Source: Muricea muricata
Lineage: Eukaryota; Cnidaria; Anthozoa; Malacalcyonacea; Plexauridae
NCBI GenBank assembly: GCA_963855995.1
Contig: OY979716.1
Location: 123,194,237 to 123,258,236 of the forward strand
Direction: 5' to 3'
DNA: 64,000 nucleotides
Shown: positions 45,205-57,084 of the stretch, one piece after another
Layout of the letters: every line of letters begins with the position of its first letter
Position numbering within the stretch: the stretch's first letter is position 1
Notes under the pieces: generated by a model
What the model saw: only the letters and a program-made list of their open reading frames with translations
Told to the model about the DNA's origin: nothing
The model's database searches: none
Position numbers and translations under genes: made by a program

Positions 45205-47292
45205 CACAGATCAAGTATATACAGATAGGCAACTCGCGCGTGTTTCTGTCCTCACTTTGATGTCACGTCAGCAGTGTACGCGTCAGCCTCTGGCAAGTGT
45301 CTGGCAAGCGTCTGGCAAGTGTCATGAAAAAATTTAATAAGAAAATAGATAGGAAAAACCCAAATTTCGGCAATAAAACTGCGATTTTAAAAAATATATA
45401 TTTCTGATTTTCGTCAACGTCTCAATTTTTGGGAATGAAGTTAAACCCAAACATTTTGACATGAAATGACTGTACAAGCGGCCCTTGCTGGCAAGAAAAA
45501 CGAGAAAAAAACGCTAAGGAGTGTGTTTTCAAAGTGTTCATGCCTTTATCTGAAGACGATGTGATAATAATACCAACAGGTAAGTGTAATATTGCTTGTT
45601 TTGTCGTGAAGTTGATCAAAACTATTTGTAATTCACTTGTTTTGTGCTTACCAACGAAAATGTGGACAAAAAAACACTAGACAGGCAAGTTTCTCTCAAG
45701 CAGCCATAAGATTCGAACTTGCTTGATGACATGTGAGCAAATTTACATTCCAAGCCATTTATGTTTGTATTTTATCCGAAAACAATTCACCCATACACTT
45801 ATACACTTTGTCTTCGACCATGTTTTTAATTCTTCACGCCTAACGTTGTCTATTAAATATGCTTGTTAATACATTAAAGTACACAATTCTACATAGAGAT
45901 TCAAGTTTACAAAATTCATATTCCCTATACACTCAGATTATAAAGATAACTATACTGAAAAGGGCCAAATTAACTATTTTGCTTCAATTCAGAATTTACA
46001 TAATACCCAGAAAAACAAGATGGTGAAAAGAAAGCCAGTCTCACAGCTGTAGTGACTTGAGCATGCATGGACAAATACTCTTCATCAAGGTAATTAAAAA
46101 ACACATATTTTGTTCACTTTTAAGTATGCCCTATTTTCTGAGGTACTTCAGATTGCACCATGAACAGTTTGTATGTATTTGTGAATGCACTACACATAAT
46201 GAAACAAGTACATGCAGATATGAAAGCTTTGAGCTGAGAAACTCATGCTGTATTTTCTATTTATTCCATTATGTGGTATAGCCATCACTTGCTCATCTCA
46301 TTAATTTACAAGAAACTTGTTGCACATATAATTGTCAAATTCTCAATTCAAGTTTTCCCTGTTCACATGAACACATTATGTGCAATATGTTTCTCTAGGA
46401 TAAAAAGTCTCAGCTGGGATAAAAAGTTTGTTGCAAGTTGCTACTTTCAGCTACAATATTCTTCAGTTTAAGTTTGTTCTTGTAAAAAGAGTACTTTTTT
46501 TCTCTTTTAGTTGCCAACAATCCTCTGGGACTATTCATTGACAAGCATGATCCAATCCTTTTAAGAAGGCTTGTGGCAGTCTGTTATGCTCTAAAGCAGA
46601 CTCTGCAGTACTTTAGCAGATACAATTCCTAACAGATAATCAGAACAGGATAGTGAGAACCATGCAGTGAAAATCAGTGACTGGGGTTAATATAAACAAA
46701 GCTCCACTTTTTAGCATAATTAGGGACTGTTTACATGTATATAAATAAAATATAAGTATAAACTCATGCATAACCAATATTGTTAATATGTTAAATGCAA
46801 AAGTTAATAAATAGTGTTTACAACACTACTATATGCTTGTAGCCTCGATCAAAAGTCTAACTTGCAAAGAGCTAGCTAGCTTCTCGTCGTTTTGAAATCA
46901 GCTCTTTCATCTTTTCTTACTACTTTGAGATTTCAACAATTTTAAAACAAAGTTAACCGATCATGTAATTGGCCCATCAAAGTGATCAAGGGTAGAGGTC
47001 GGCATGTCATGTCAATACATCGCTTGTATTTCTGCCTTGAAATAAACCACCTACCATTTATCTTTAAATTTTGAGCTCAAAACAGTGAAACCTTGCTTCA
47101 ATTTTGTAAAATATGCATTTTTTCTCTTTCGAACACCGTTTTTCCTATACTTTTACCTGAAAATTCGAACGATGACACTTGCCAGAGCAATTTTGCGTGG
47201 CGCGTGGGGTGACGCGAGCTGACGCGTACGTGAGGACACAAAATAATAAGGAAACACGCGCGAGTTTCCTATCTGTATATACTTAATCTGTG
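45205..47292. mobile_element. 2.1-kb TIR DNA transposon, superfamily unknown
   Basis: Ends CACAGATCAAGTATATACAG and reverse complement. The inverted similarity continues for about 85 bases with indels (AACTCGCGCGTGTTTC, GTCCTCAC, ACGCGTCAGC). A 7-bp direct duplication TCTACGG lies at 45198-45204 and 47293-47299. No transposase is seen. The interior may contain a small spliced gene (45540-46632). It interrupts PLE5. Confidence 0.85.
45540..46632 (+). CDS. Possible two-exon mini-gene in the TIR element
   Basis: ATG 45540 gives MPLSEDDVIIIPT up to a consensus donor GTAAGT (45580). Acceptor TCTTTTAG at 46510 joins in phase 1 to VANNPLGLFIDKHDPILLRR and ..VAVCYALKQTLQYFSRYNS, stop 46630-46632. 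The total is 53 residues. Splice sites and phase agree, but the protein is short and unknown; there could be extra exons. It may be a captured gene fragment or a coincidence. Confidence 0.35.
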
Positions 47293-47337
47293 TCTACGGA
47301 AACCATTATCAAAGACTATGAAATTAAAAGTTTACCG

Positions 47338-48990
47338 TTACTGACTTGCGTCAGCTGAAACTTCGCGAGTTTGCTCACGCGAGTTTGCACGCGAGTCCGC
47401 GCGTGCGCATTCACTAACTATTAAACTATAATACGCGCCTGGCATATCTCGGCAAATGTTAATACTGTTATTGTCACTCTTAGTATACCAGCTCTCAAGA
47501 AACATTCTTTCGTGACAGTTGGCTGCAAAATCCAAACAAGCGGCTTTCTCCCAATTCATTTGGTGTTTGGTTGACATGTGATGTACTGCTATGTTATTCC
47601 TTGTGTCTTCATTCACTATATGCTGCGCTTGTGTTCTTTAATTCTGCCCTCTAACGTTCTTCCGGTTTCTCCAACATAGCTTGCAGGGCATTCTGCGCAT
47701 GGTATTTTATAAACTGCTCCTGCTCGTGAATTGATAGGGGATGGGTCTTTCACTTTCGTGAGCACATCTCGTAGAGTAGTTGAAGGTTTATGGGCGACAG
47801 TAATGTCGTGGGGTCTCAAAATCCGTGCAATTCTTTCTGACGTGCCTTTTACGTATGGAATACTATCACTTTATTGTCATCATCCGTTTCTGATCTCTCT
47901 GTTGTTATTTGACTGGCCATGGGCTTGCTCGATAACGCTCTTCACAAAAGGTTTTGGGTAGTTGTTCACGTCAAACACATCTTTTAAGTGTTTTAATTCA
48001 GATTCTAGGCTGTCGCTTGAACTGCAGATCATATGCCCTCTTTTAACCAAGGTCTTAATGGTCGATGACTTGTGCGAATCTGGATGGTATGACGAGTTGT
48101 CTAGCAAACGGTCTGTACTAGTTGGTTTTCTGTACACGCTTGTTTGAACGGAGTTGCTAGATCTGGTGACTAAACAGTCCAAAAACGCGATAGCCCCGTC
48201 CTTCTCTGGTTCCATCGTAAACTGGATACTGGGATTCTGTCGATTCAGGTGGTTAAGGAAATCGATCTTTTCGCTCTTTTTTAAACTTGTCAAAGTGTCA
48301 TCAACGTATCGATACAAAAAAGATGGTTGGTCGGGATAGGTTGCTAATGCTTTTTCTTCCAGTCGCTGCATCACGATTTCGGCTACTACAACTGAGACTG
48401 GCGAACCCATAGCCGTGCCGTGAAGCTGTTGGTAGAAGTTTCCATCGTATTGGAAAAAGGTTGATTCCAGACAGAGGGTAAGAAGGTCGATAACTTCTTC
48501 CTTTGGGATAGGAGGGTCGCTGCTGTGGTTAGCTAACGCGTCTTTCACGCTTTTGATTGCTAGATCTAGAGGAATACTCGTAAAAAGAGACTTCACATCA
48601 AAAGACACAAGTTCGTGATCTTCGTTGATTTGTGCATTCTTGATTCGAGCTACAAAGGCTTCGGAATTTATCAAAAGATGCTTGGATTTTTCAGTGAGTG
48701 GTTTAGGATGCTGACAAGATATTTGGAAAGTTCGTACGTCGGTGATGAACGAAACGAGACGATCAATCTTAGAGGAGTATTTTCTTTGTGAATCTTGGGC
48801 AGTCCGTATAGTTTAGGTGTTTGAGCGATTGAACAGGATAACCTCGAGTATAATGGTTTCTTTAAATGTTAGCTTGATGCAACTGGAAAAGTTTGTTGTT
48901 AGGTCTTCGCGAGCGGGACATCGCTTCAGTTGCTTGTATGTCCTATCATCTTTCACAAGGTTACTCATTTTCTTACGATACTGGTTAAAA
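47338..48990 (-). pseudogene. PLE5 reverse transcriptase and GIY-YIG, frame-broken
   Basis: RT fingers are at 48998-48813 (MSNLVKDDRTYKQLKRCP). The palm is at 48674-47880: LVSFDVKSLFTSIPLDLAI (motif A), LHGTAMGSPVSVVVAEIVMQ (B), YRYVDDTLTSL (C) and IAFLDCLVT. GIY-YIG follows at 47819-47616 (VYKIPCAECPASYVGETGRTL) and the C-terminus at 47616-47338. These frames are separated by small indels and one stop. Canonical Penelope motifs, unlike PLE1. Needs the plus copy to judge the intact C-terminus. Confidence 0.87.
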
Positions 48991-49785
48991 GAGCGCATAT
49001 GATCTGCAGTTCAAGCGACAACCTAGAATCTGAATCAAAACACTTAAATGATGTGTTTGACGTGAACAACTACCCAAAACCTTTTGTGAAGAGCGTTATC
49101 GAGCAAGCCATGGCCAGTCAAATAACAACAGAGAGATCAGACATGGATGATGACAATAGAGTGATTGCTAGTATTCCATTCGTAAAAGGCACGTCAGAAA
49201 GAATTGCACGGATTTTGAGACCCCACGACATTACTGTCGCCCATAAACCTTCAACTACTCTACAAGATGTGCTTACGAAAGTGAAAGACCCATCCCCTAT
49301 CAATTCACGAGCAGGAGCAGTTTATAAAATACCATGCGCAGAATGCCCTGCAAGCTATGTTGGAGAAACTGGAAGAACGTTAGAGGGCAGAATTAAAGAG
49401 CACGAGCGCAGCATAGTGAATGAAGACACAAGGAATAACATAGCAGTACATCACATGTCAACCAAACACCAAATGAATTGGGAGGAAGCCGCTTGTTTGG
49501 ATTTTGCAACCAACTATCACAAAATAATGTTTCTTGAGAGCTGGTATACTAAGAGTGACAATAACAGTATTAACATTTGCCGAGATATGCCAGGCGCGTA
49601 TTATAGTTTAATAGTTAGTGAACGTGCACGCGCGGACTCGCGTGAGAAAACTCGAGAAGTTTCAGCTGACGCAAGTCAGTAACGGTAAACTTTTAATTTC
49701 ATAATCTATGATAATGGTTTCCGTAGAGGAGACCGAAACGTTAGACAAAAGTATTTAAACTTTTTGTTAATCTGGAAGAACAAAT
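48983..49785 (+). mobile_element. PLE5 family, plus-strand truncated copy
   Basis: Begins abruptly at CTGGTTAAAAGAGCGCATAT within the RT C-terminus and runs to the shared tail. It is the reverse complement of about 47293-48055, so the two copies form a fold-back with ~700-base arms and a ~930-base loop. Head-to-head truncated copies are common for PLEs. Confidence 0.85.
49005..49682 (+). CDS. PLE5 GIY-YIG domain, intact frame
   Basis: Open frame containing MICSSSDNLESESKHLNDVF, then IPFVKGTSERIARILRPHDI. AGAVYKIPCAECPASYVGET is the GIY-YIG core, followed by RTLEGRIKEHERSIVNED. The tail ..SINICRDMPGAYYSLIVSER ends in a short charged stretch. It retains in one frame what the minus copy has in three. 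Without the RT palm it cannot retrotranspose alone. Confidence 0.82.
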   Translation, partial: CSSSDNLESESKHLNDVFDVNNYPKPFVKSVIEQAMASQITTERSDMDDDNRVIASIPFVKGTSERIARILRPHDITVAHKPSTTLQDVLTKVKDPSPINSRAGAVYKIPCAECPASYVGETGRTLEGRIKEHERSIVNEDTRNNIAVHHMSTKHQMNWEEAACLDFATNYHKIMFLESWYTKSDNNSINICRDMPGAYYSLIVSERARADSREKTREVSADASQ

Positions 49786-49789
49786 AAAT

Positions 49790-50480
49790 AGTAAAATGTT
49801 TCAACCTGGATTCAAACCCTTCAATAAAAAAATTCTATTAAATAGGACGATGCTCACAACCTTTACGAGGATCCTATAGAGAAGGAATGTATATCCAATC
49901 GAGTACCCAGTACCATTTGCTGAAACGCTTTCTATCTCATTATCCTTGGCAGCTATTGATGGCGATAAAGATACTACTCTTGCTGTTGAAGTTTCCACCC
50001 CTTGGGTAAATTCAGGCAGCTTCTATGCACAGTATGATACTCCACGTGGAAGTAAAATATACTGGTTGAAATTCTCCTGGTGTGCGTGCAGTACTTAATT
50101 AACGTACAGTATTTTGAACGCGAGTATGCAGCAGATGATGCAGAATTATACTAATAAGTTGATGTGTGAAAATGGGTGTCTTGACTGGTATATCTTGGCC
50201 TTGTAAAATCAGGTTTGTAAAAAATCACGCTTGTATACTTGTGAGGTATTTCAAAATAAAGATCAATTACCATAGAGACAGCCTCTATTCTTCTAAATTT
50301 CAGAGCAAGAAAAACATTTAATTTCAAAATTTTGGAATTTATAATCAAGCAATTCGAAATATTATTCATACGAGCATTCTCTTGCTCTTTTATTAAATTC
50401 AACGTCCATCGCGTTGGTCAGTGGTGAGTGGTGTAATAGGTGTCCATAATAAAAAAGGGGGAAAGGAAGGAGTTTATAAT
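49790..50480. other. Non-coding stretch
   Basis: About 690 AT-rich bases between the PLE pair and a mariner-like MITE. No gene, hairpin or repeat partner recognised. Confidence 0.5.
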
Positions 50481-50484
50481 TATA

Positions 50485-50749
50485 CAGTGTGTCCTATAAA
50501 AAAGGCTACCATTTGAAATCAAGCATTAGCACCGGACGTTCGGATTTGAATGATTTAATTCCCTAAAGAGCCCCTTTCTGTGGTATTTGGACAGAACAAA
50601 TTCAATTAATTTGCAACGTAAGGATAAAAAATCTTGGTGTAGGAGAGAATTACACATTCTTGGGCAGAATAGGGAGTTAAAACAATCAAATCGTACGTTT
50701 GACAATGGCGCTTGACTACAAAAGGTAGCCTTTTTTATGGTATACACTG
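50485..50749. mobile_element. Mariner-like MITE
   Basis: 265 bp. CAGTGTGTCCTATAAAAAAG at the left and its reverse complement (CTTTTTTATGGTATACACTG) at the right, flanked by TA on each side (50483-50484, 50750-50751). TA target and CAGTGT ends suit the Tc1/mariner group. No transposase. Confidence 0.8.
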
Positions 50750-51029
50750 TATTTAACAGTTATTCTGCGAACTCGAGTTGTGTATGAGCTGTCGCTCATG
50801 TACGACGAGAGTGAGTAAAATAACTGTTTTACGCACACAACTGCTACCGAAAAAACTTCCCAGTACATTATATTTTAATAAAATAAACTTGTTAGTCAGT
50901 TTAGCAATGTAAAAAACTTCAGCTAATACCGAATAAAACACTACTAGTACTTATCGTTATTTAAAATTTTGTTTCAAACAAATTTTTTCAAAAGTTTCAA
51001 ATTCGTAACAAATATAAATGTTTTGGGTG

Positions 51030-51157
51030 AAACAAACGCTTGTTGACCTCATAATTGAGCAAATTGAGTTATTTTTATTATAGCAATTGAGAACGATTAT
51101 AATCTTTTCCAGCTTTCGGGAGGCTTATTCAGTATTAATTCGTAAAAAAAACTGTAT
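51030..51157. repeat. Unit B, second copy, part 1
   Basis: Reverse-complement relative of about 25330-25430 (AATCTTTTCCAGCTTTCGGG, TTATTCAGTATTAATTCG). It stops at the start of array element 2 and resumes at 57543. Confidence 0.8.
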
Positions 51158-51167
51158 CACTCTAAAA

Positions 51168-51500
51168 ACAGGTGTGTTTAATAACACACCAAGGTGTGTT
51201 TTAGTACACACCAAGGTGTGCACAATAGCACACAAAGGTGTGTAATTTTAACACACCTTTTTACTTATAATCAGAAAACACACCATGGTGTGTTGGAAAA
51301 CACACCAATATGTGTAAGAAAACGCACCAAAATGTGTACAAAAACACACCCTATTTTTACACACCTTTTATTACACACCTTTGAAAAATACAAGCTGTGT
51401 TAGGAAACACACCTTTTTGATGAAAACACACCATGGTGTGTTTTGGAACACACCATGCACAAGTTTGAGAAACACAGCTAGGTTGTGAAAGCACACCTTG
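51168..51500. repeat. Left terminal array of element 2
   Basis: About 25 copies of GGTGTGTT or AACACACC and near variants in alternating orientation, at irregular 8-25-base spacing. Confidence 0.9.
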
Positions 51501-52425
51501 TTTTTGGTATGTTCAGTTTATCCGTCCTAACATGGCGACTCAGAATATCGAGCTTAGTCTTAGAAATTCAAATCTGGATGTGTTAAAAATATTAGCCAAA
51601 ATATGATTAAATCTCCCACAACGCATCAAATATATGCCGCCCGGTTGTCCAGTAGCAGTTAGATAAGAATGTTATGTATTTATTTTTATTCCATGAGTAT
51701 AGAGATTTATTCATCGATGTGGCTGTGCGTAATAATCGTTCCAAATTAGCAATAGCCAATCGGCATCAAGAACGATAAAATTTCACTCGGTGAAAAATCA
51801 TCGTTCACGGCCTTTGATTGGACGAACGATGTTTTTTCACCAGTGAAAATTTATCGTTCAGTGTTCTGATTGGCTGACCCGAACGTGCAACACCTGCTCG
51901 CAGGCTAGTGTAAACATGGAGTCTGATTTTACAAGTATTTTTTTAACTCACCGAAAAGAGAGATTTAAGACAATTTCACTGATAAAACAACCACCTAAAA
52001 TCATAACGACGAAATTCGTGGCCTCATTAACTTGAAATAAACCTCATGGTTTCATTTTCAGCAAGAAAACAAAGCAATAAATGGTAAGAAATTCCATTTT
52101 AATATTTTGCTTGAGTATTTGTTTTTGTCAGTAAGATATATCCGTATCTTTATACACTCATCTTTAAACTCATATAATAAACAAATTACTTCATGGTTGG
52201 TTCGTTTGTACGATTTTTATTATTCACTCACCAACCATGAAGTAATCTCTATTTTCCTTACCCGATAAAAATGTAAACATTTCATTTTTCGTTCCGCGGG
52301 CAAGTAGGTTTTTATCCAGTTGTTTCTAGAGATCAGTGGTAGTACTACGCGCGCAAAGCTCACCGGGAATCTTCACACTTGGACTCCATATTTTTGCACG
52401 TTGTATTATAAATGGTAGTAGTAGT
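51500..52425. other. Interior of element 2, left part
   Basis: No gene supported. A pair of hairpins lies at 51769-51804 and 51827-51862: GAACGATAAAATTTCACT..GTGAA..ATCGTTC, the second being the reverse complement of the first. Another hairpin with 17-bp perfect arms is at 52188-52241 (ATTACTTCATGGTTGGT). A short ORF from ATG 51919 (MESDFTSIFLTHRKERFK) is unsupported. Confidence 0.55.
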
Positions 52426-52429
52426 AGTA

Positions 52430-54862
52430 TAACTTTATTTATACACGCTGACCCCGTCAACCGCAGCTGATTTCCACGAGGGGCGTGTTCCAAAAAATAA
52501 CTTTACATGATAAGTAGAACAGTAGAAGCTATTTACAAAAGGAAATTAATGTAAGTTTTAAGGAGTATTTAGAAAGTAACGAAATAATGGACTATTTACA
52601 GGTAATTTATTTACAGATAATAGGTTTTATGCAACGATATGAGCAGCGATTTTTTTCCGAAAGGAAGAAAGTGATTTGCTTTCCCTAATTTCTTTTGGAA
52701 TAGAGTTCCAAAGCTGTGCTCCGTCGTACATGAAACTATTCTTCATATTATTTGTGCGTGGTTTTGGTAAGCAAAGACCACTAGAGATGTCCCGAAGGTG
52801 ATAATTTGTTTTCTCACTCTTATATGAAAATAGATTTGTGAGTGATTTAGGACCCATTTTGTTTAATAACTTGTACATAATTTTTGCTTTGGCTTTTTTC
52901 CTTTCCGTTTGAAGTGGCTCCCAGCCCAATGTACGCAGAGCAATGGTATGTTCTACGTCATTGTTTACATTCAAAATAATTCTAGCTGCTCTATTTTGCA
53001 GTTTTTGCAGTCGTTTTGATTGAGCTTCACTAAATACATCCCATACTTTACAGCAGTAGTCGAAGTACGGACGAACAATAGCGTTATATATCAAAATAAG
53101 TGTTTCTTGATCAACAAACGGTTTGATTCGACGAATAGTAGAGATTCCTGCTGATACTTTTTTACGGATCTCTCCAGTATTACCTTTCCAAGACAAATGC
53201 TGGTCAATTTTTACCCCGAGAGTTTTACACTCATAAACTTGTTTAATTTGTTTATTTTCAATGAAAACATTCGGATGTGGATTAGAAATATTTTTTGTCA
53301 TGGATTTCGAGCCAATTATTATAAACTCAGTCTTAGCCACATTGTGGCTAAGCTTATTAGCTATTAACCATTTTCTAAGGTTCTCCAAATCAGAATTTAC
53401 TGCAGCCTCGAGGTCAGTCACTGAATTCGCTGAAGCCGTCAAATTTGTGTCAGCAAACAACCGAGGTTTTGTTTTGCTTAGACAGTGAGGTAGATCATTG
53501 ATGTACAACAAGAAGAGTAATGGCCCTAAAATAGAGCCTTGTGGTACACCACATTTGATCAGGCGTTCAGATGAAAAAAACGTTTTTTATTTGGCACTTT
53601 TGTTTTCGGTTTGTGAGATAAGATTTGAGCAAATTTAGAGCTTGCCCTTTTATTCCATAAAGCTCTAGTTTGCTTAATAGAATTTGGTGATCAACAGTAT
53701 CAAAAGCTTTTTTTAAACCAATTAAAACTACTAGCTTAAACATTTTTCGGTCTAGATTTATATACCAATCGTTAGTGCAGTCTAATAATGCACTAGCTGT
53801 GGAGTGGAATTTTCGAAATCCAAATTGAGTATCACTGAAAAGATCAAATTTTGTTAAATAGTTATATAGTTGATCATGCAATATTCGTTCCATAATTTTA
53901 CTAATGGCTGGTAAAACTGATATAGGTCTGTAGTTTCCAGGAATGTTACGTTGACCATTTTTGTACAGAGGCACTACCCTAGCTATTTTCCATTCGTCAG
54001 GAAAGGAAGATAGAGTAATAGCCTGATTACAAATAAGATTCAGTGAGTCTGAGATAACTGGTGCTGCTAATTTGATAATTTTGCAAGAAATTTTATCAAT
54101 GCCAGTCGCTTTATTGCCAGAAAGTCCATGTAAAAGATGAGAGATTTGGCTGACAGTAACAGGCTGGAATGCAGCAAACTCTGATTTAGCACTTTTGATA
54201 TATGTTTCAAAATTGTAATTTGAGGAATCTATTTTGCTACTCAGCGCTGGGCCAATATTTGAAAAATATTCATTAAAGCCCTCTGCAATATCTTCAGGAC
54301 ACGTTAAATTATTATTACCCACAGTTAGTTCGAATTCATTTACCACTGTAGGTTTGCTTTCCCTACCTAACAAGCTGTTTATACTTTTCCAAGCTTTCTT
54401 GGGATTAAACTTTTGACCAGCTATTCTCGAGGAATAGTAATCTTTTTTGGCATTTCTTAGTTTTATATTTACTTTATTTCTAGTTAATCTGAAGTTTAAC
54501 CAGTCGTTCTCATTGTTAGTCAAAATGGCTTTTCTTTTAAATTTGTCCCTTGTATTCATAAGATTCTTTATATCATTTGTAATCCAAGGGGCCTTTTTTG
54601 ATCTTATCTTTTTGTGCTGAAGTGGTGCATGCTTGTTTAGGACATCTAGAAATATTTTTTTCCAAATTTCCCACATGGAATTTGGATTTTCAGCAGAGAA
54701 ATATATAAGTTCCCAGGGTTGTTTTAATAAGTCTTCAATAAATTTTTCTTCATTAAATTTTTCATGTTCCTAATTTCAAGAATATTTTCTTGTTTGTCTA
54801 TGACAGAAATTTTTCTGATTGCAAATACCAAGCTATGATCACTAATACCTGTGTGTAAATGG
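52430..54862 (-). mobile_element. CR1-type LINE, 5'-truncated
   Basis: Minus-strand copy of the same family as 17190-21800. It begins in the last part of the endonuclease (GISDHSLVFAIRKIS at about 54850) and runs to a 3' hairpin and ACT-type tail (52430-52500). Two large frames with one break near 53540. It lies inside array element 2. Confidence 0.88.
52627..54676 (-). pseudogene. CR1-type reverse transcriptase, frameshifted
   Basis: Frame 54676-53567 has the linker KKAPWITNDIKNLMNTRDKF, then DEWKIARVVPLYKNGQRN, YRPISVLPAISKIMERILH and LVVLIGLKKAFDTVDHQIL. In the last motif the expected D before LKK is G, at the first catalytic position. The next frame (53511-52627) has LYINDLPHCLSKTKPRLFAD, then NLTASA with the FADD box reduced to FAD, and the C-terminus YFDYCCKVW and RLQKLQNRAARII. 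Loss of two catalytic aspartates plus the frameshift near 53540 makes it inactive. Confidence 0.87.
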
Positions 54863-54869
54863 TGATGTT

Positions 54870-57080
54870 TATAGCAAAAGAAACAGTATTTTAACCAATA
54901 TTGTCAAAGAAATAACTCCCAATACATCACAAAGGAAGGTGTAAAAGTCAGGTAAGCACATTGTTTTGATTTTTGAATGGATAAAGCAAATTTAACGTGT
55001 AATATTTACTTCCTTCCATCGTTTATAATTTTAATAGAATCGTGTTGCATTTAAAATTTGAATCTCGCGCGATAGTATTTGGAAATAAATAGATTTAAAT
55101 TCATTCACTTTATTTTCCTTGATGCACAGCATTTAGCTCAATTCTGTTAACCTGTTTTTTTTTGGACTGGCAAGGTTTTAATATTGTCTCTTGCCTTGAT
55201 TGCCCGATGGGGTCATGTTATGATGTGGTCATAAAGGCTTGAAGCCAGACTCAATGGCTGACTAGTCGATCATCTAAGTAGGGAAATTTAATGGCCTTTA
55301 ACCACTTTCTACATTGTTGAGTTTTTAACATTTATTTACTTACAAAAATATAAGTAGCTAGCTACTTAAAACTTTCATAGTTCAAGCAATTTCATCAGTG
55401 CTCATTTCTCAAACTGTTTCATTGTAAGATTTCTTATGCTGCATTAATATGCTCCAGTAAAAAAGTTTTTGGCTATCCAGTTGAAACTACATTTAATAGT
55501 CATGTAAAAGTCTACTCAGGGTTTATAGTTTTGAATGGCAGTAAAATATTTTGGTTGCAATGATGACTTGGCTTTAATGTGGCCAACTATTGGAATGCTT
55601 CTCAACAAAATATTAGAATTACATCCTTAACCTTATATCACCTATTATTACAAGCATAAATGCTTGTAAGCACTGTGATGTGTAAAGTCAAAGATACTAA
55701 TTGGCCTACTGCCAACATCCTATTACTGGTACTGAAGAATCCTTAACACTGAACATGTTTGACATCATACTGCTTAGATTTGTGTCGTTCGAATAAAGAC
55801 TTCCTGCCCCTCTAATCAAATTTGCTGTATAACTGGGAGGAAAGAAATAGTGTTTAATTCATGATAATGATAAAATATTGTGTGACATTGAAATGTTGGT
55901 AAAGGAAATTAAATCAGTTTTAGGGGGGAAGGTGCAAATGTCTAAAATTACATATCAATTTGCCCTAATTTACCATGAATTAGCCTCACTGCTCTTTCAG
56001 AGGCAGAGCATAAATGTACTAGGAAGAGTGCTGATACTTCTTTAATGCATTGTTTTTTTGTCAAATCAAATAATAGAATATTTTGCATAGAAGGGTGATT
56101 TATGATAACCTCATGTACAGTATTATTGCATTGAATGCCTAAGTTATACCTTGTTATGTAAGATATAATACTTATCTTAATATATGACTTATCTTATTAT
56201 AGACCTACAAAATTTGGATTGCATGCATATAACTGCCTGGAAACAGCTTTGGGTAAACTTGCATGAGAAGTCAAAGCAAATGATGTGCAAGGCTTGGTTT
56301 AAAAGAGTTGAATCAAGTACTGCAAGGCTTCAACAATTAGATGCAAGATATTTTGACTGATGATTCAGCCTTGGAAAATATGGGATTCCAGACCAGTAAC
56401 TCCAGTAAGCAGTTTAACAGCATTCGAGCATGTTATTTGAAAATGTGTGATAATAATGAAAATTTTGAACTCTACACTAATTAGTGATTATGTAGTGATT
56501 ACCTATTGATGTATGTAATAAACATACCAACTGTATCCAAGACCATTGAATGGTTGATATACATGTCTGTGACACAACCAGAAAACTAATTGGTAGAATT
56601 ATTCATAAATTTGTTGGTTAAAAAAGCCAAAAACTATTTAGAGCAACAACAAAAAAATTTACTTTGTGGACCATTTATTCCTTGGCTGTTTTAACCAATT
56701 ACTATTTTGTTAAAAAATAAACTTAAACTCAGATGCATCTACTGTATGAAAACTGGCCTTGTCAGTACTCTGATAGATATGATCTCAGTATTATATGTCT
56801 TTGCCAAGTCCTACCCTCACAGTATGATTGTGGTGCTGTTTATTTTTTATGAAATTGTTTTGAACTGCAGTGAGAATGCTTATTGAGGTTGATGACTGAG
56901 TGATTATTATATATTTCCTAACTGCATGTGCTGTGAATATTCTGTAACTTGTGCTATTAGTCTGATACAATAGAAATTAAAAGTGTCATTTATGAATTTA
57001 CCAGTTAAAGGATAATACATTCTTAACAAGTTCATGTATCTGTACTTATATAACTATATATAGTGTGTTTTCTTCAGGTA
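54870..57080. other. Interior of element 2, right part
   Basis: About 2.2 kb with no large ORF. A possible exon 54887-54951 ends VKV plus a donor GTAAGC. It would join in phase to 56209 (acceptor TTATAG) reading PTKFGLHAYNCLETALGKLA before a stop. This is too little to call a gene. The rest is AT-rich. Confidence 0.4.
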
Positions 57081-57084
57081 AAAC

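Larger units (their letters stand above)
45133..48990 (-). mobile_element. Penelope-like element PLE5, minus copy, split
   Basis: Its 3' tail (45133-45204) and body (47293-48990) are separated by a TIR element at 45205-47292. The tail GTTAATCTGG..AACAAATAA is the same as that of the plus copy at about 49770. The body holds reverse transcriptase and GIY-YIG in several frames. The 5' end is truncated where the plus-strand copy begins. Confidence 0.85.

Noticed and set aside
54887-56260. Two-exon gene in element 2 (..VKV joined to PTKFGLHAYNCLETALG)
   Set aside because: Phase agrees but the second exon stops quickly, no start exon is visible and no domain is recognised.
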